The notes under the pieces were generated by a model that saw only the letters and a list, made by a program, of their open reading frames with translations, was not told where the DNA came from and did no database searches. Positions 13,844 through 21,883 of a DNA stretch of 35,015 bases are shown one piece after another (the stretch's first letter is position 1; each line of letters opens with the position of its first letter). The stretch comes from a virus. The DNA is taken from positions 1 through 35,015 of IMG/VR virus record IMGVR_UViG_3300020430_000048. One strand, written 5' to 3'. The position numbers and the translations under genes are program-made.

Positions 13844-14106
13844 ATAATCTATTAAGACTACAAGAACTTTGGTGGCAAGAAGATGCAAATTGCAAAGACA
13901 AAGATCCAGATTTATTTTTCCCAAATAGAGGAGCATCAACAAGAAAAGCAAAAGAGATTTGTAATGCCTGTGAGGTTCAAGAATATTGTTTAGAGTATGC
14001 AATTGTGAATGCCGAAAAGTTTGGAATTTGGGGAGGACTTTCAGAGAGAGAAAGAAGAAAAATTAGAAAAGAGAGAGGCCTTACAAGAAAGAGAAACAGT
14101 GCCTAG
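13819..14106 (+). CDS. whiB: WhiB-family iron-sulfur transcription regulator
   Basis: A 95-aa protein with all WhiB marks: four Cys (25, 48, 51, 57) in the C-x22-C-x2-C-x5-C spacing that holds a [4Fe-4S] cluster, the preceding WWQEDANC, DPDLFFP, and the turn GIWGG (69-73) followed by a basic helix (RERRKIRKERG). WhiB proteins bind region 4 of the primary sigma factor and DNA, and are essentially confined to Actinobacteria and their phages. It is placed inside the head-connector operon, overlapping genes on both sides, so it is made late in infection unless another promoter exists. Confidence 0.95.
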   Translation: MEYKQASLNNLLRLQELWWQEDANCKDKDPDLFFPNRGASTRKAKEICNACEVQEYCLEYAIVNAEKFGIWGGLSERERRKIRKERGLTRKRNSA

Positions 14107-14632
14107 TAGAAAAATACCATCAGTAGAACAAGCCTTTGAATTATTTAGTAATGATCCCTGGAAACCATTATCTGAATGGGCGCAAGAATGGGATTGTTCA
14201 CATGAAAGAGTCAGACAATTAAGAGAGCAAGCTGGTTTTCCACCAATATCAAGCATAGATCATGGTACAGCAAGAATAATAATTGATCGGATAAGATCTG
14301 GAGACTTTTCTCTTACAGTAAGAAACTTGTATGATGATTTACCTATTGGCTTGGAAAAATTTTTGACATGGATGAAAACTGATCCTGCTATATATTTAGG
14401 AGTATTAGAGGCTCAACAATATGTAAAAAATAAAGAATGGTCTCCAGATGAAAAACAATGTAAAAGATGTGGTGAACTTTTGCCTATAAATTTATTTGAT
14501 GTAACACAAAAGTATAAAGATGGAAGAAAAAAAATTTGTAAAAATTGTTTCAACAATCCATCTGAAAAATTAAATGAAATTAAAAAAAAACAAGATTTAA
14601 TAAAAAAGTTAAGAGAAAAACTAGATGACTAA
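14099..14632 (+). CDS. HTH and zinc-binding protein, possible regulator partner of WhiB
   Basis: The frame is open from 14009, but that ATG lies deep in whiB; the GTG at 14099, overlapping the whiB stop by 8 bases after AAGAAAGAG, is preferred (177 aa). The product has a helix-turn-helix with WAQEWDCSHERVRQLREQAG (~27-46), like the G-x-x-R-E-R-V-R-Q-I recognition helix of sigma-70 region 4. A helical middle follows, then a Cys4 zinc site (CKRCGELLP...KKICKNC, Cys 121/124/147/150) and a Lys-rich coiled-coil end. WhiB proteins act by binding sigma region 4, so this neighbour is suggestive. The zinc ribbon also occurs in HNH nucleases, but no HNH motif is visible. Confidence 0.6.
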   Translation: MPSRKIPSVEQAFELFSNDPWKPLSEWAQEWDCSHERVRQLREQAGFPPISSIDHGTARIIIDRIRSGDFSLTVRNLYDDLPIGLEKFLTWMKTDPAIYLGVLEAQQYVKNKEWSPDEKQCKRCGELLPINLFDVTQKYKDGRKKICKNCFNNPSEKLNEIKKKQDLIKKLREKLDD

Positions 14633-14650
14633 ATCTATTTTAAATTCTAG

Positions 14651-14662
14651 TAAAGTATAAGT
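14651..14662 (+). promoter_or_regulatory. Candidate -10 for a leaderless head-stopper transcript
   Basis: TAAAGT (14651-14656) lies six bases before the ATG at 14663, and no Shine-Dalgarno is present. The string TATAAGTATG here recurs at 16472-16481 before another gene, but a 10-mer this AT-rich can repeat by chance. Confidence 0.4.
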
Positions 14663-14998
14663 ATGTCATACGATTATCAAAGCTATTTAAAAGAAGACCT
14701 GACATTACAAACAATGTCAACAAGCTCTGTTGATGAAAGAGGATTATTTAGTTCAAACTTTGCTGATAGTTCTACTGTAAAATGTAGATTAACAACACTT
14801 GACTCAGATGAAGAAGAGGAGTCTAGAAATCTTGATATCTCAGAATTTGATTGTTACATACCAGGTGATACCTCTGTAAAAACTTCTGATAGAGCAGTCA
14901 TTAGTTCTCAAAATTTTGATATTTTAGGTGTAGAAGAAATGAAAGATAGATTTGGTATAGCAGTCATAAAAAAACTTAGACTTAGAAGGAGTTTTTAA
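14663..14998 (+). CDS. Head closure / head-tail stopper protein
   Basis: A 111-aa protein in the usual place and size for the SPP1 gp16/HK97 gp7-like stopper that plugs the connector. It appears beta-rich with an acidic loop (DSDEEEES), LDISEFDCYIPGD, RAVISSQNFDILGVEEM and a final IKKLRLRR, like the strand that ends such proteins (a position marker, a boundary, then the 'Y-x-V-x-x-V' strand). Identification rests mainly on gene order: connector, stopper, gp10-like, tail terminator. The ATG is preceded by a candidate promoter instead of a ribosome-binding site. Confidence 0.65.
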   Translation: MSYDYQSYLKEDLTLQTMSTSSVDERGLFSSNFADSSTVKCRLTTLDSDEEEESRNLDISEFDCYIPGDTSVKTSDRAVISSQNFDILGVEEMKDRFGIAVIKKLRLRRSF

Positions 14999-15966
14999 TG
15001 GCTCAGATTAATCCATCAAGTTTTAACAGATTTCGCAATATTTTTTATCAAGCATCTGCAAAACCTTTTGCTACTGGTGATTTAATATCTATAGGTGTTT
15101 TAGATGATTTAGCAAGAGGTTTAAGAGGTCCTGGTTTGCAAGTTGCAAAATTAATGGGTGATTTAAGATCTTTAGGACCTAGAGGACAAGGTATTGATTT
15201 AAGATTAAGAAGAAGAATAGCAGGTAGATTTGCTGGTAGAGTTGGTCACATAGTAATACCTCAAGGTTTAGGTTTTGTATCTCGTATGATGAACAGATTT
15301 TATGGTAGATTTCTAACCAAAAGTATGAATAATTATTTTAACGAAAAAGTTAGATATAGAGTAAAAATTAATGGTGGTGCTCTTACTCAAGTAGCAAAAC
15401 AAGAATTAAAAGGTGCTGATAAAAGAAGTGTTACAAATCAATTCAAAAGATCTAGTTCACAACTTATAGACATGGGTGTTGATGTTAAACAATTTAATCC
15501 TGCAAATATTCTATCTGCCATACAAAAAAATATGATTGGTAGGGGACCAACAAAAGGTAACGCTCCTATTGATACTGGAAACTTAAGAAGATCAATAAAT
15601 TTGAGAGGGTTTACAAGTTTTGGTGATGGACTTATACAAGGCACTTTAACAGTTGGTAGTTCGAAAGCTAATGCTGGACCTATTGCTGATAAAGCACCTT
15701 ACTGGTGGAAAACAGTATATGGTGGTTTTTATGATTTTGCTCCAGGTAAATTTATACCTCCAAGAAAAAGACATTGGTTTAAATATGCAGTCGAAACTGG
15801 TTTGAGATCAACATTACCAGGAGATTTAGATATCTTAGTAAATGGGACTAGCTATAAAGTAAGTAGTATTCCAATCGATGAGCTTCAACCTCCACCACCA
15901 TCAACTTCTAGCTTTGAATTATCAGCAGAAAATAAAGTAGAGGATCCGTTAGGAACACCAGAATAA
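14998..15966 (+). CDS. HK97 gp10-like neck/tail-connecting protein
   Basis: The 322-aa product contains the hallmark APIDTGNLRRSI (196-207 region) of HK97 gp10-family proteins, followed by beta strands, APYWWKTVYGGFYDF and FIPPRKRHWF. The N-terminal ~130 residues are basic and rich in RGLRGP, RGQGIDLRLRRR-type segments, longer than the usual ~130-160 aa gp10. The C-terminus is proline-rich (QPPPPSTSS). The family joins head and tail. The ATG overlaps the previous stop by one base, with AAGGAG upstream. Confidence 0.8.
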   Translation: MAQINPSSFNRFRNIFYQASAKPFATGDLISIGVLDDLARGLRGPGLQVAKLMGDLRSLGPRGQGIDLRLRRRIAGRFAGRVGHIVIPQGLGFVSRMMNRFYGRFLTKSMNNYFNEKVRYRVKINGGALTQVAKQELKGADKRSVTNQFKRSSSQLIDMGVDVKQFNPANILSAIQKNMIGRGPTKGNAPIDTGNLRRSINLRGFTSFGDGLIQGTLTVGSSKANAGPIADKAPYWWKTVYGGFYDFAPGKFIPPRKRHWFKYAVETGLRSTLPGDLDILVNGTSYKVSSIPIDELQPPPPSTSSFELSAENKVEDPLGTPE

Positions 15967-16442
15967 TGACAGGTTTAATTAGCGCTTCCAATATGCCACC
16001 TGATCCTGAAATAATTGCTAGAGCATGGTGTCTTGAAAAAACCTCTATTACTGATTTAGTTGGTACAAGAGTAGCAACAAGACTACCACAAAATCCTACT
16101 TTACCTTTTTTAGTTATAACAAATGCAGGTGGTTCACTTATTTCATCTGATTCACAAGCCACAATAAATTCAAATTCGATAGTTTTTAATGCTTATGCTG
16201 GAAGATATGGTGGTTCAGGATCTAAAGGAGAACCTGACTTTACATCGGCAAGTAATCTAGCTCAAGCAGTTTTTAAAGAATTAATTATTGAATCTAATAA
16301 TCAAGTTACTACTTCAGGTGGTACAAAGGCACACATATACGGATATACAGTTACTTTGACTCCTACAAGAATAGAAGAGCCTGAATTATTATTAGCTAAC
16401 TTTGAAATAGTTGCTGATATGACATATAGAGCTTCTTCCTAA
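15966..16442 (+). CDS. Tail terminator / tail completion protein
   Basis: A 158-aa protein with the size, position and alpha/beta pattern of lambda gpU/SPP1 gp17-type tail terminators: DPEIIARAWCLEKTSI, LVGTRVATRLPQNPTLPFLVIT, a middle helix (SNLAQAVFKELI) and VTLTPTRIEEPE, close to the common 'R-x-x-D-P-x' strand. These cap the tail tube before head joining. The start overlaps the previous stop by one base; no strong ribosome-binding site is seen, so translation is probably coupled. Confidence 0.75.
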   Translation: MTGLISASNMPPDPEIIARAWCLEKTSITDLVGTRVATRLPQNPTLPFLVITNAGGSLISSDSQATINSNSIVFNAYAGRYGGSGSKGEPDFTSASNLAQAVFKELIIESNNQVTTSGGTKAHIYGYTVTLTPTRIEEPELLLANFEIVADMTYRASS

Positions 16443-16490
16443 ATACTCATTACAAACCTCTTTTAAACTAATATAAGTATGAGGTAAATT

Positions 16491-16799
16491 ATGGCAAAAA
16501 TAAAAGTTAAAGTTAACCCAGTGTATGACGCTGACGCAGTTGGCGATGAAATATTGGGTGTAACATTTACCAAAAACGAATGGACGGAAGTTAATGGGAG
16601 TGACTGGAAAAGACTCCAAGAATCAACTGGTCGTATGTGGAACGGTGAGTATTCTATACCAATGCTTATCGAAGAAGGATCAGATTGGGAGATAAAACCA
16701 GTCATTCAGACTGATATAAATGAAGACAATTCAAATATAGAAAGCGATGAGGAAGCTGACGAACCTTCTGAAGATTGGTATGGAACTGAAGAAGAATAA
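16491..16799 (+). CDS. Hypothetical acidic 102-aa protein
   Basis: Residues 1-55 look folded (MAKIKVKVNPVYDADAV, FTKNEWTEVNGSDWKRL, MWNGEYSIPML), and the C-terminal half is a very acidic tail (ESDEEADEPSEDW). GAGGT precedes the ATG. It sits between the tail terminator and the tail tube genes. The beta-rich start with a 'F-x-x-x-W-x-x-V' pattern resembles small proteins that bind structural partners in phage heads or tails; no family is certain. Confidence 0.55.
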   Translation: MAKIKVKVNPVYDADAVGDEILGVTFTKNEWTEVNGSDWKRLQESTGRMWNGEYSIPMLIEEGSDWEIKPVIQTDINEDNSNIESDEEADEPSEDWYGTEEE

Positions 16800-16811
16800 A
16801 CTAGTCAAAAG

Positions 16812-16829
16812 ATTAGTTGTACAACTAAT
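16812..16829 (+). promoter_or_regulatory. Perfect 18-bp palindrome before the tail tube gene
   Basis: ATTAGTTGT (16812-16820) and ACAACTAAT (16821-16829) form an exact palindrome 21 bases before the tail tube ATG, just upstream of its AGGAG. It could be an operator or, as RNA, a 7-bp hairpin with a GTAC loop. Confidence 0.45.
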
Positions 16830-16849
16830 TAATAAGTTAGGAGAAATAT

Positions 16850-17500
16850 ATGCCAACAACATATAATACAACAGGTACAGTATCCGATGTACTCATAGGA
16901 ACAGGTGTTCTCTATGTTGCTGCAAAAGGTACTGCATTTCCTGCACAGGACTCTAGTACAGCAACCCAATGGGCTGCTAATGCGTCTGGATGGACTGATG
17001 TTGGTTTCTCAGAAGACGGTTGGACTCTAGAATATGATAAAACTTTCGAAGATATCATGGTTGCAGAAGAAATTGATCCTATTAAATCAGTTAAATCTGC
17101 TCAAGAGATAAGACTTACTGGTACTCTTGCACAAGCAAGTTTAACCAATATAAAAGAAGCCTTTGGTGGCGGTACAATTACAGAAAATGATACAGACTTT
17201 GCGTCTGGTTTTGATTCATTAGTACCACCAGCAACAGACGGCTTTACTGAGAAAGCACTTTTGTTAGTGACTGAAGGACCAAGCGGTGCTATCAGGCATT
17301 TACAAATACCTAGAGCTATTAATGTTGGAGCTTTCTCAATGGCACAACAAAAAGCACCTCAAAAAGTGCTTTTAGCCACTGAGTTTAAGCTTCTTGTACC
17401 AGACAGTGCTGCTGCTTCAGTAGGAACTACTGATGGTAAAAAGAACATTTTTAGAATTGTTGATAATACAAATGCAACAACTGAAGGAAGTGTAAACTAA
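16850..17500 (+). CDS. Major tail tube protein
   Basis: A 216-aa beta-rich protein in the canonical place before the frameshift chaperones. Features: IGTGVLYVAAKGTAFP, WTDVGFSEDGWTLEYDKTFEDIMVAEEIDPIKSV split into strands, a LTGTLAQASLTNIKEAFG segment and ATEFKLLVPD. The 'L-G-x-T-x-x-G-x-x-x-x-x-x-x-x-E-D-I' pattern followed by an anti-dimer helix is common in actinophage and other siphovirus tube proteins. It polymerises around the tape measure. The ribosome-binding site is TTAGGAG, with relatively GC-rich codons as for the capsid gene. Confidence 0.85.
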   Translation: MPTTYNTTGTVSDVLIGTGVLYVAAKGTAFPAQDSSTATQWAANASGWTDVGFSEDGWTLEYDKTFEDIMVAEEIDPIKSVKSAQEIRLTGTLAQASLTNIKEAFGGGTITENDTDFASGFDSLVPPATDGFTEKALLLVTEGPSGAIRHLQIPRAINVGAFSMAQQKAPQKVLLATEFKLLVPDSAAASVGTTDGKKNIFRIVDNTNATTEGSVN

Positions 17501-17526
17501 ATTAACTCATAAAGATTGGAGGAATG

Positions 17527-17865
17527 ATGAGTAAAAAATTTAAAGATTTTGATGCTGCTAAAGACGCTCAAAACACAGAGCCTATAACTGTTAAGGTTAA
17601 TGACAAGGAATACGAATTCCCACCATTCTTATCAGCTTCAGTTGTCTTAGAACAACTGACATGGCTTGGTGATGACGGCGCTATAGCAGCTTCAAATCTT
17701 CCAAGATGGTTCATTACTGTTTTCGGACAAGAGAACTATACAAAAATATCAAAAGAGGTTACTTTTCAACAGCTTCAAGAAATATCAGCATGGCTTATGG
17801 AACAATATGGTCTAAGTGATACAGGCGAAGCTACATCAGAGGATGAGGGTGATAACCCAAAATAA
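17527..17865 (+). CDS. Tail assembly chaperone (gpG-like, upstream frame)
   Basis: A 112-aa product (ATG at 17527 preferred over 17524 because GGAGG at 17518-17522 is then four bases away). It starts MSKKFKDFDAAKD, has KVNDKEYEFPPFLSASVVLEQ and a helical end, with an acidic tail (TSEDEGDNPK). Like lambda gpG, it should coat the tape measure during tail assembly. The last two codons lie in a slippery CCCAAAA directly before the stop, so a minority of ribosomes make the fused gpGT form. Confidence 0.88.
   Translation: MSKKFKDFDAAKDAQNTEPITVKVNDKEYEFPPFLSASVVLEQLTWLGDDGAIAASNLPRWFITVFGQENYTKISKEVTFQQLQEISAWLMEQYGLSDTGEATSEDEGDNPK
17856..17862 (+). other. -1 programmed ribosomal frameshift site (C CCA AAA)
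   Basis: CCCAAAA is read in frame as aaC-CCA-AAA and is immediately followed by TAA. A slip to CCC-AAA continues as PKITFKVTDIVEKW in the -1 frame and joins the frame ending at 18188. It has the canonical X-XXY-YYZ form at the conserved position between tail chaperone genes. Confidence 0.92.
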
Positions 17866-18188
17866 CATTCAAAGTCACTGACATTGTTGAGAAGTGGTCT
17901 TTGGTTGAATCTGACTTCAACAAAATATACGGCATATTAGATCCCTTAAAACTTGAATGGCGCAAATTTTACAGATTACTTAGTACAATGCCATTAGAGG
18001 ATTCTTTATTCTTTTCACCACAGTATAAAGAATTAGTGGATCAGAGTTCAGGTGAAAATCCAGTCGATGATGACAAAGATTGGTGGAAAAAAGAACTCGA
18101 TCAACGAAGAGGTAGGACATCTAGACCTAGAGTAGCTACCACTATAGATGAAATGATTACAGATCAAAAAAATATAGGAAGGGAATAA
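17862..18188 (+). CDS. Tail assembly chaperone, frameshifted extension (gpT-like part)
   Basis: This is read only after the -1 slip at 17856-17862. The fusion (from 17527) is 220 aa: 112 from the upstream frame plus 108 here. The extension reads ITFKVTDIVEKWSLVESDF, KLEWRKFYRLLSTMP, then an acidic/Trp part (DDDKDWWKKELDQRRG) and TTIDEMITDQ. A TTG at 17901 is the first in-frame start-like codon but has no ribosome-binding site. The gpT half recruits tube subunits to the chaperone-coated tape measure in lambda. It ends directly at the tape-measure ATG. Confidence 0.85.
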   Translation: MTFKVTDIVEKWSLVESDFNKIYGILDPLKLEWRKFYRLLSTMPLEDSLFFSPQYKELVDQSSGENPVDDDKDWWKKELDQRRGRTSRPRVATTIDEMITDQKNIGRE

Positions 18189-21100
18189 ATGGCCTCACCA
18201 TTAGTAGGTGCAATTCAATTAATGATTGGGGCTACCCCCAATCTTAAACAGCTTGTAAAAGATGCAGAAGATACAACATCAGTTGCTGCTCAACAAGTTA
18301 AACAAGTTCGTGCTGTTGCTTCAACAGTAAATGCAATATCTCTTGTTGGTATTGGTGCAATATCCGTAGGTCTTATAAAAGCTACACAATCAGCAATGGC
18401 TTTCGAAGAAAGTTTTGCAGGTATAGAAAAAACTGTAGATGCTACAGAAGCACAATTCGATAGACTTGCAAAACAAATTATTCAACTAAGTACTACAATT
18501 CCTGTCTCCGCTGATGAATTAAATAGAATTGGTGAGCTTGGTGGACAGTTAGGTATAGCTGTTCAAAATCTTCCAAACTTCATACAAACTGTTTCTACAC
18601 TTGCAACCACAACAAACCTTACCGTTGATAATGCAGCATTAGGTCTTGCTAGATTAGATGCTATAGCTCAAACAAATGGAGAAACTTTTGAAAATGTTGC
18701 ATCAACTATTGTAGATTTAGGAAATAATTTCGCAGCTACTGAGTCAGAAATAATGACTACAGTTTTGCGTATTCAACAAGCTGCAGCTCAAGTTGGAGCA
18801 ACTACACAAGATGCTTTAGCTTTTGCCGCTGCTCTTCAAGCTATAGGTGTACCAGCACAGGCTGGTGGTACAGCTGTAGCTCGTGTATTTCAATCAATAC
18901 AGTCTGCTGTAATTTCTGGAAGTGAACAATTACAAATTTTTGGAAACATTGCCGAAGCTTCAGGTAGAACAACAGCAGAATCTTTTGCACAGTTCTTCAA
19001 AGATGATCCAGCACAAGCTGCATTAGCTTTTATTGAAGGATTAGGAGATATTAATGAAGCTGGCGGAGATGTTATCTCTATGCTTGATGATCTTGATTTG
19101 AAACAAAGAAGAACAATGTTGGCAATATTAGGTTTAGCTGAAGCAGAAGGTTTACTAGCTGATGCTTTGGATACAGCTAGAACATCTTTTGATGAAAATA
19201 CAGCTGCAACAGAAGAAGCAATAAAAAGATATAGAACTACCTCTTCGCAACTAGAAATATTAAGAGGTACTTTTAATGAGTTAGGTATTCAAATAGGTAA
19301 TGAAGTCTTACCTACTTTCAGAGGTATAGTAGACAGTTTACAGGAATTAGTAATTGGTATATCAATTAGTGAAAATGCTTTTGGTGCTATTAAAACAGCT
19401 CTAGGTGTATTTACTGTTGCAGTAATTACTGCAAATAAAGCATTATTAGCTCTTAGAACAACTGCTGTAAGCATAGGTAAGTTTTTTGGACCAGTTGGAA
19501 TCACCTTGTCTGCTATTGCTGGTCTTATTGGTATTTTTGGTGTCAACTCTGCAAGATCAAAAGGTGAGTTTGAACAACTAGTAAGAAGTCTAGATACTTT
19601 TTCAGATGATGGAGAAGTATCTAAAAAAACACTAAATGGTCTTATTGAAACTACTGAAGAGTTTGCATCTGAATTAGATAAGCTTAATGAGGATGATAGA
19701 TTCAATACTAAAAACAGAATTATAAATCAAATTTTAGGTGATCCTGATGAAACACAGGCACACATCGAAGAATTGAAAAAAGAACTAGATTCTCTTACAA
19801 GTGTAAAAGGAGGATTTACAGGTGCACCTGGACTCACACAAACAGAAAGAGATAGAGTCAACATAATAAATGCAGAATTAGAAATTATAAATGCAATTCT
19901 TCCTGCAATAGCTGAGCAAAATAGAAGAAGAGAAGAATCTATAAGACTAGAAGCAATGGAAGCTCTAGGAATACAAGAGCTTGCAGCAAAAGGCACCTTA
20001 CTAAGAGAATTTCAAGAAAAAGCAATAGAAGGTCACTTAGCTTTACAAAAAGCACAAAAAGATGTAACTGATTCAACACAAGAACTTACTGATGAAACAT
20101 TAAATTTAACAACTGTATTTGATGCAATTGAAGATGGTTTGAAAGATGCAACAGACAGTTTATTTACCAGTCTTGATCCATTACCTGATTTAGTTGTAAG
20201 AACAGCTGATGAAATGGTAGAAGCATTTAGAGAAAGATTTTTACTTGCAGAAATATTTAAAGCTCAAATAAAAACTCTTCAAGATGAAGGTTTTGATGAT
20301 CTTGCATTTTTAGCTACACAATTAGGACCTGAGTTTGCTGCTTCATTACAAAACTTATTGAATGATCCAGCTGCACTTAGAGAAATAGAAACAGGTTTAG
20401 AAAATCAAAATCTAAAAACTATTGAACAGTTTAAAATTAATTCACAAAAAGTTGCTTCTGTTGCTGGCGAGGAATTTTTAGTAGCAGGTAAAGATTCAGG
20501 ACAAAAATATGCTCAAGGTCTTATAGAAGGTTTCAAAGGTGAGGTACCAAATACTCAAGAAGCATACGCAGACAATTTAGAAAAAGTTGCACAAATAGCT
20601 GATATAATTTTTGACACTAAATCACCTTCTAAAAGAACAGAACAGGTTGGTAGATTTATCATGCTTGGTTTTGTCAAAGGTATCAAAGCAGAATATCCAA
20701 CACTCGAAAGAGAATTCAAAGGTACAATGATTGATATAGCTGATTTGATAGAAGAAAGTGCTGAAGATGCTGTAAGAAATATATCTGGTGCTTTCTCAAG
20801 TCAGTTTGGTTTATTTAGTTCATCTAGAAGATTACAAAGAGATGAAAAGAGTCTGAACGATTTATATAAAGAAAGAGACCAGCTTCTAAAAGGTAATACA
20901 GCTCAACAAATAAAATCAATAACTGAGGCACAAGATAAAGTAGATTTTCTAAGACTTGCTTATGAAGAAGGTACTGCACCACTTTTTGAATTACAAATTG
21001 CTGAAGAGGAACTAAGAAAAGCACAAGGAGAAAATGCAGAAGAACTCGCAAATATAAATGAAGAGATACTTGATACACAGGCAGCGATTGCTCAAGGTAA

Positions 21101-21758
21101 ACTTTCTGTTGGGCTTGATGCTTTTGGTCTATTACAAGCAGGACCTGAAGCTGTAGATCTTTTCAAAGAAATAGGAAGAGTACTTGATGTTGACGAAACA
21201 CTTATAAAAACAGTCACAGATGCTACAGGGGTGTTAGCACAAACACTAGGAAGAGATGTCGGTGGGGCTATCGATGTTATTGCAGCAGATATTTTTGCTT
21301 TCAAACAACAAGTAGAACAAGAAGAAATAACTATAAGAGTTAATGCAGATACTTCAAGAGCAACACAAAGTATTCGAGATTTATTTGATTCAAGTCAGTC
21401 ATCAAATTCACTGCCTCCAACACTAACTCTAGAGCAGAGAGCTAGAGCTGCATTTGCTGGCTTTGCTGGAGGAGGAAGAATACCTATGTATGCAAATGGT
21501 GGTATTTTAAATTCTGGATATGGAATTGTAGGTGAGTTTGGACCTGAAATGATTCGTGCTATTCCAGGTGGTGGTGTAGATGTTACACCTATGGGTAACT
21601 TTGGATCAAGTAATATAAATGTAGAAAATATAAATGTAAATGTTACAGGTGTTCCATCAGATCCAATGCAGGCTAGAAAAGCAGCAATACAGATAAGAAA
21701 AGAATTATCTAAATTAGATAGAGAAGGTTTAATAGGTACAGGAATAAGAGGTAGATAA
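18189..21758 (+). CDS. Tape measure protein
   Basis: 1189 aa, TP901-type. It sets tail length; at about 1.5 angstrom per residue this predicts a tail near 180 nm (inference). The core has AFEESFAGIEKTVDATEAQFD, LSTTIPVSADELNRIGELGGQLGI and LRIQQAAAQVGATTQDALAFAAAL, then hydrophobic segments (GAIKTALGVFTVAVITANKALLAL; FGPVGITLSAIAGLIGIFG), coiled-coil (~860-960) and the typical end YANGGILNSGYGIVGEFGPEM. The ribosome-binding site is AGGAAGGG. Confidence 0.95.
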   Translation: MASPLVGAIQLMIGATPNLKQLVKDAEDTTSVAAQQVKQVRAVASTVNAISLVGIGAISVGLIKATQSAMAFEESFAGIEKTVDATEAQFDRLAKQIIQLSTTIPVSADELNRIGELGGQLGIAVQNLPNFIQTVSTLATTTNLTVDNAALGLARLDAIAQTNGETFENVASTIVDLGNNFAATESEIMTTVLRIQQAAAQVGATTQDALAFAAALQAIGVPAQAGGTAVARVFQSIQSAVISGSEQLQIFGNIAEASGRTTAESFAQFFKDDPAQAALAFIEGLGDINEAGGDVISMLDDLDLKQRRTMLAILGLAEAEGLLADALDTARTSFDENTAATEEAIKRYRTTSSQLEILRGTFNELGIQIGNEVLPTFRGIVDSLQELVIGISISENAFGAIKTALGVFTVAVITANKALLALRTTAVSIGKFFGPVGITLSAIAGLIGIFGVNSARSKGEFEQLVRSLDTFSDDGEVSKKTLNGLIETTEEFASELDKLNEDDRFNTKNRIINQILGDPDETQAHIEELKKELDSLTSVKGGFTGAPGLTQTERDRVNIINAELEIINAILPAIAEQNRRREESIRLEAMEALGIQELAAKGTLLREFQEKAIEGHLALQKAQKDVTDSTQELTDETLNLTTVFDAIEDGLKDATDSLFTSLDPLPDLVVRTADEMVEAFRERFLLAEIFKAQIKTLQDEGFDDLAFLATQLGPEFAASLQNLLNDPAALREIETGLENQNLKTIEQFKINSQKVASVAGEEFLVAGKDSGQKYAQGLIEGFKGEVPNTQEAYADNLEKVAQIADIIFDTKSPSKRTEQVGRFIMLGFVKGIKAEYPTLEREFKGTMIDIADLIEESAEDAVRNISGAFSSQFGLFSSSRRLQRDEKSLNDLYKERDQLLKGNTAQQIKSITEAQDKVDFLRLAYEEGTAPLFELQIAEEELRKAQGENAEELANINEEILDTQAAIAQGKLSVGLDAFGLLQAGPEAVDLFKEIGRVLDVDETLIKTVTDATGVLAQTLGRDVGGAIDVIAADIFAFKQQVEQEEITIRVNADTSRATQSIRDLFDSSQSSNSLPPTLTLEQRARAAFAGFAGGGRIPMYANGGILNSGYGIVGEFGPEMIRAIPGGGVDVTPMGNFGSSNINVENINVNVTGVPSDPMQARKAAIQIRKELSKLDREGLIGTGIRGR

Positions 21759-21883
21759 TGATTGCCACAAATAAAAACACTGATATATTAAAAAAATGTG
21801 AATCTGATTTTAATTGTGGTAATTATTTTTATCATACAAAATATAGATACTGTGAACAATGTAGAGCAAAGGATTGGTGCTAA
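21758..21883 (+). CDS. Cys-rich 41-aa protein between tape measure and distal tail
   Basis: The ATG overlaps the tape-measure stop by one base (TAATG) and follows AAGAGG. The product has five Cys (14, 20, 32, 35, 41) in a Cys-x5-Cys, Cys-x2-Cys pattern (YCEQC) with aromatics around them and ends DWC. It could be a small zinc-binding protein. Its stop overlaps the next ATG in another TAATG. I know no such gene in this position; both overlaps and the ribosome-binding site support it. Confidence 0.65.
   Translation: MIATNKNTDILKKCESDFNCGNYFYHTKYRYCEQCRAKDWC

Noticed and set aside
14009-14098. Longer start for the HTH/zinc gene
   Set aside because: It would overlap whiB by 98 bases, with a Glu/Lys-rich extension that mirrors the whiB basic helix and no clear ribosome-binding site.
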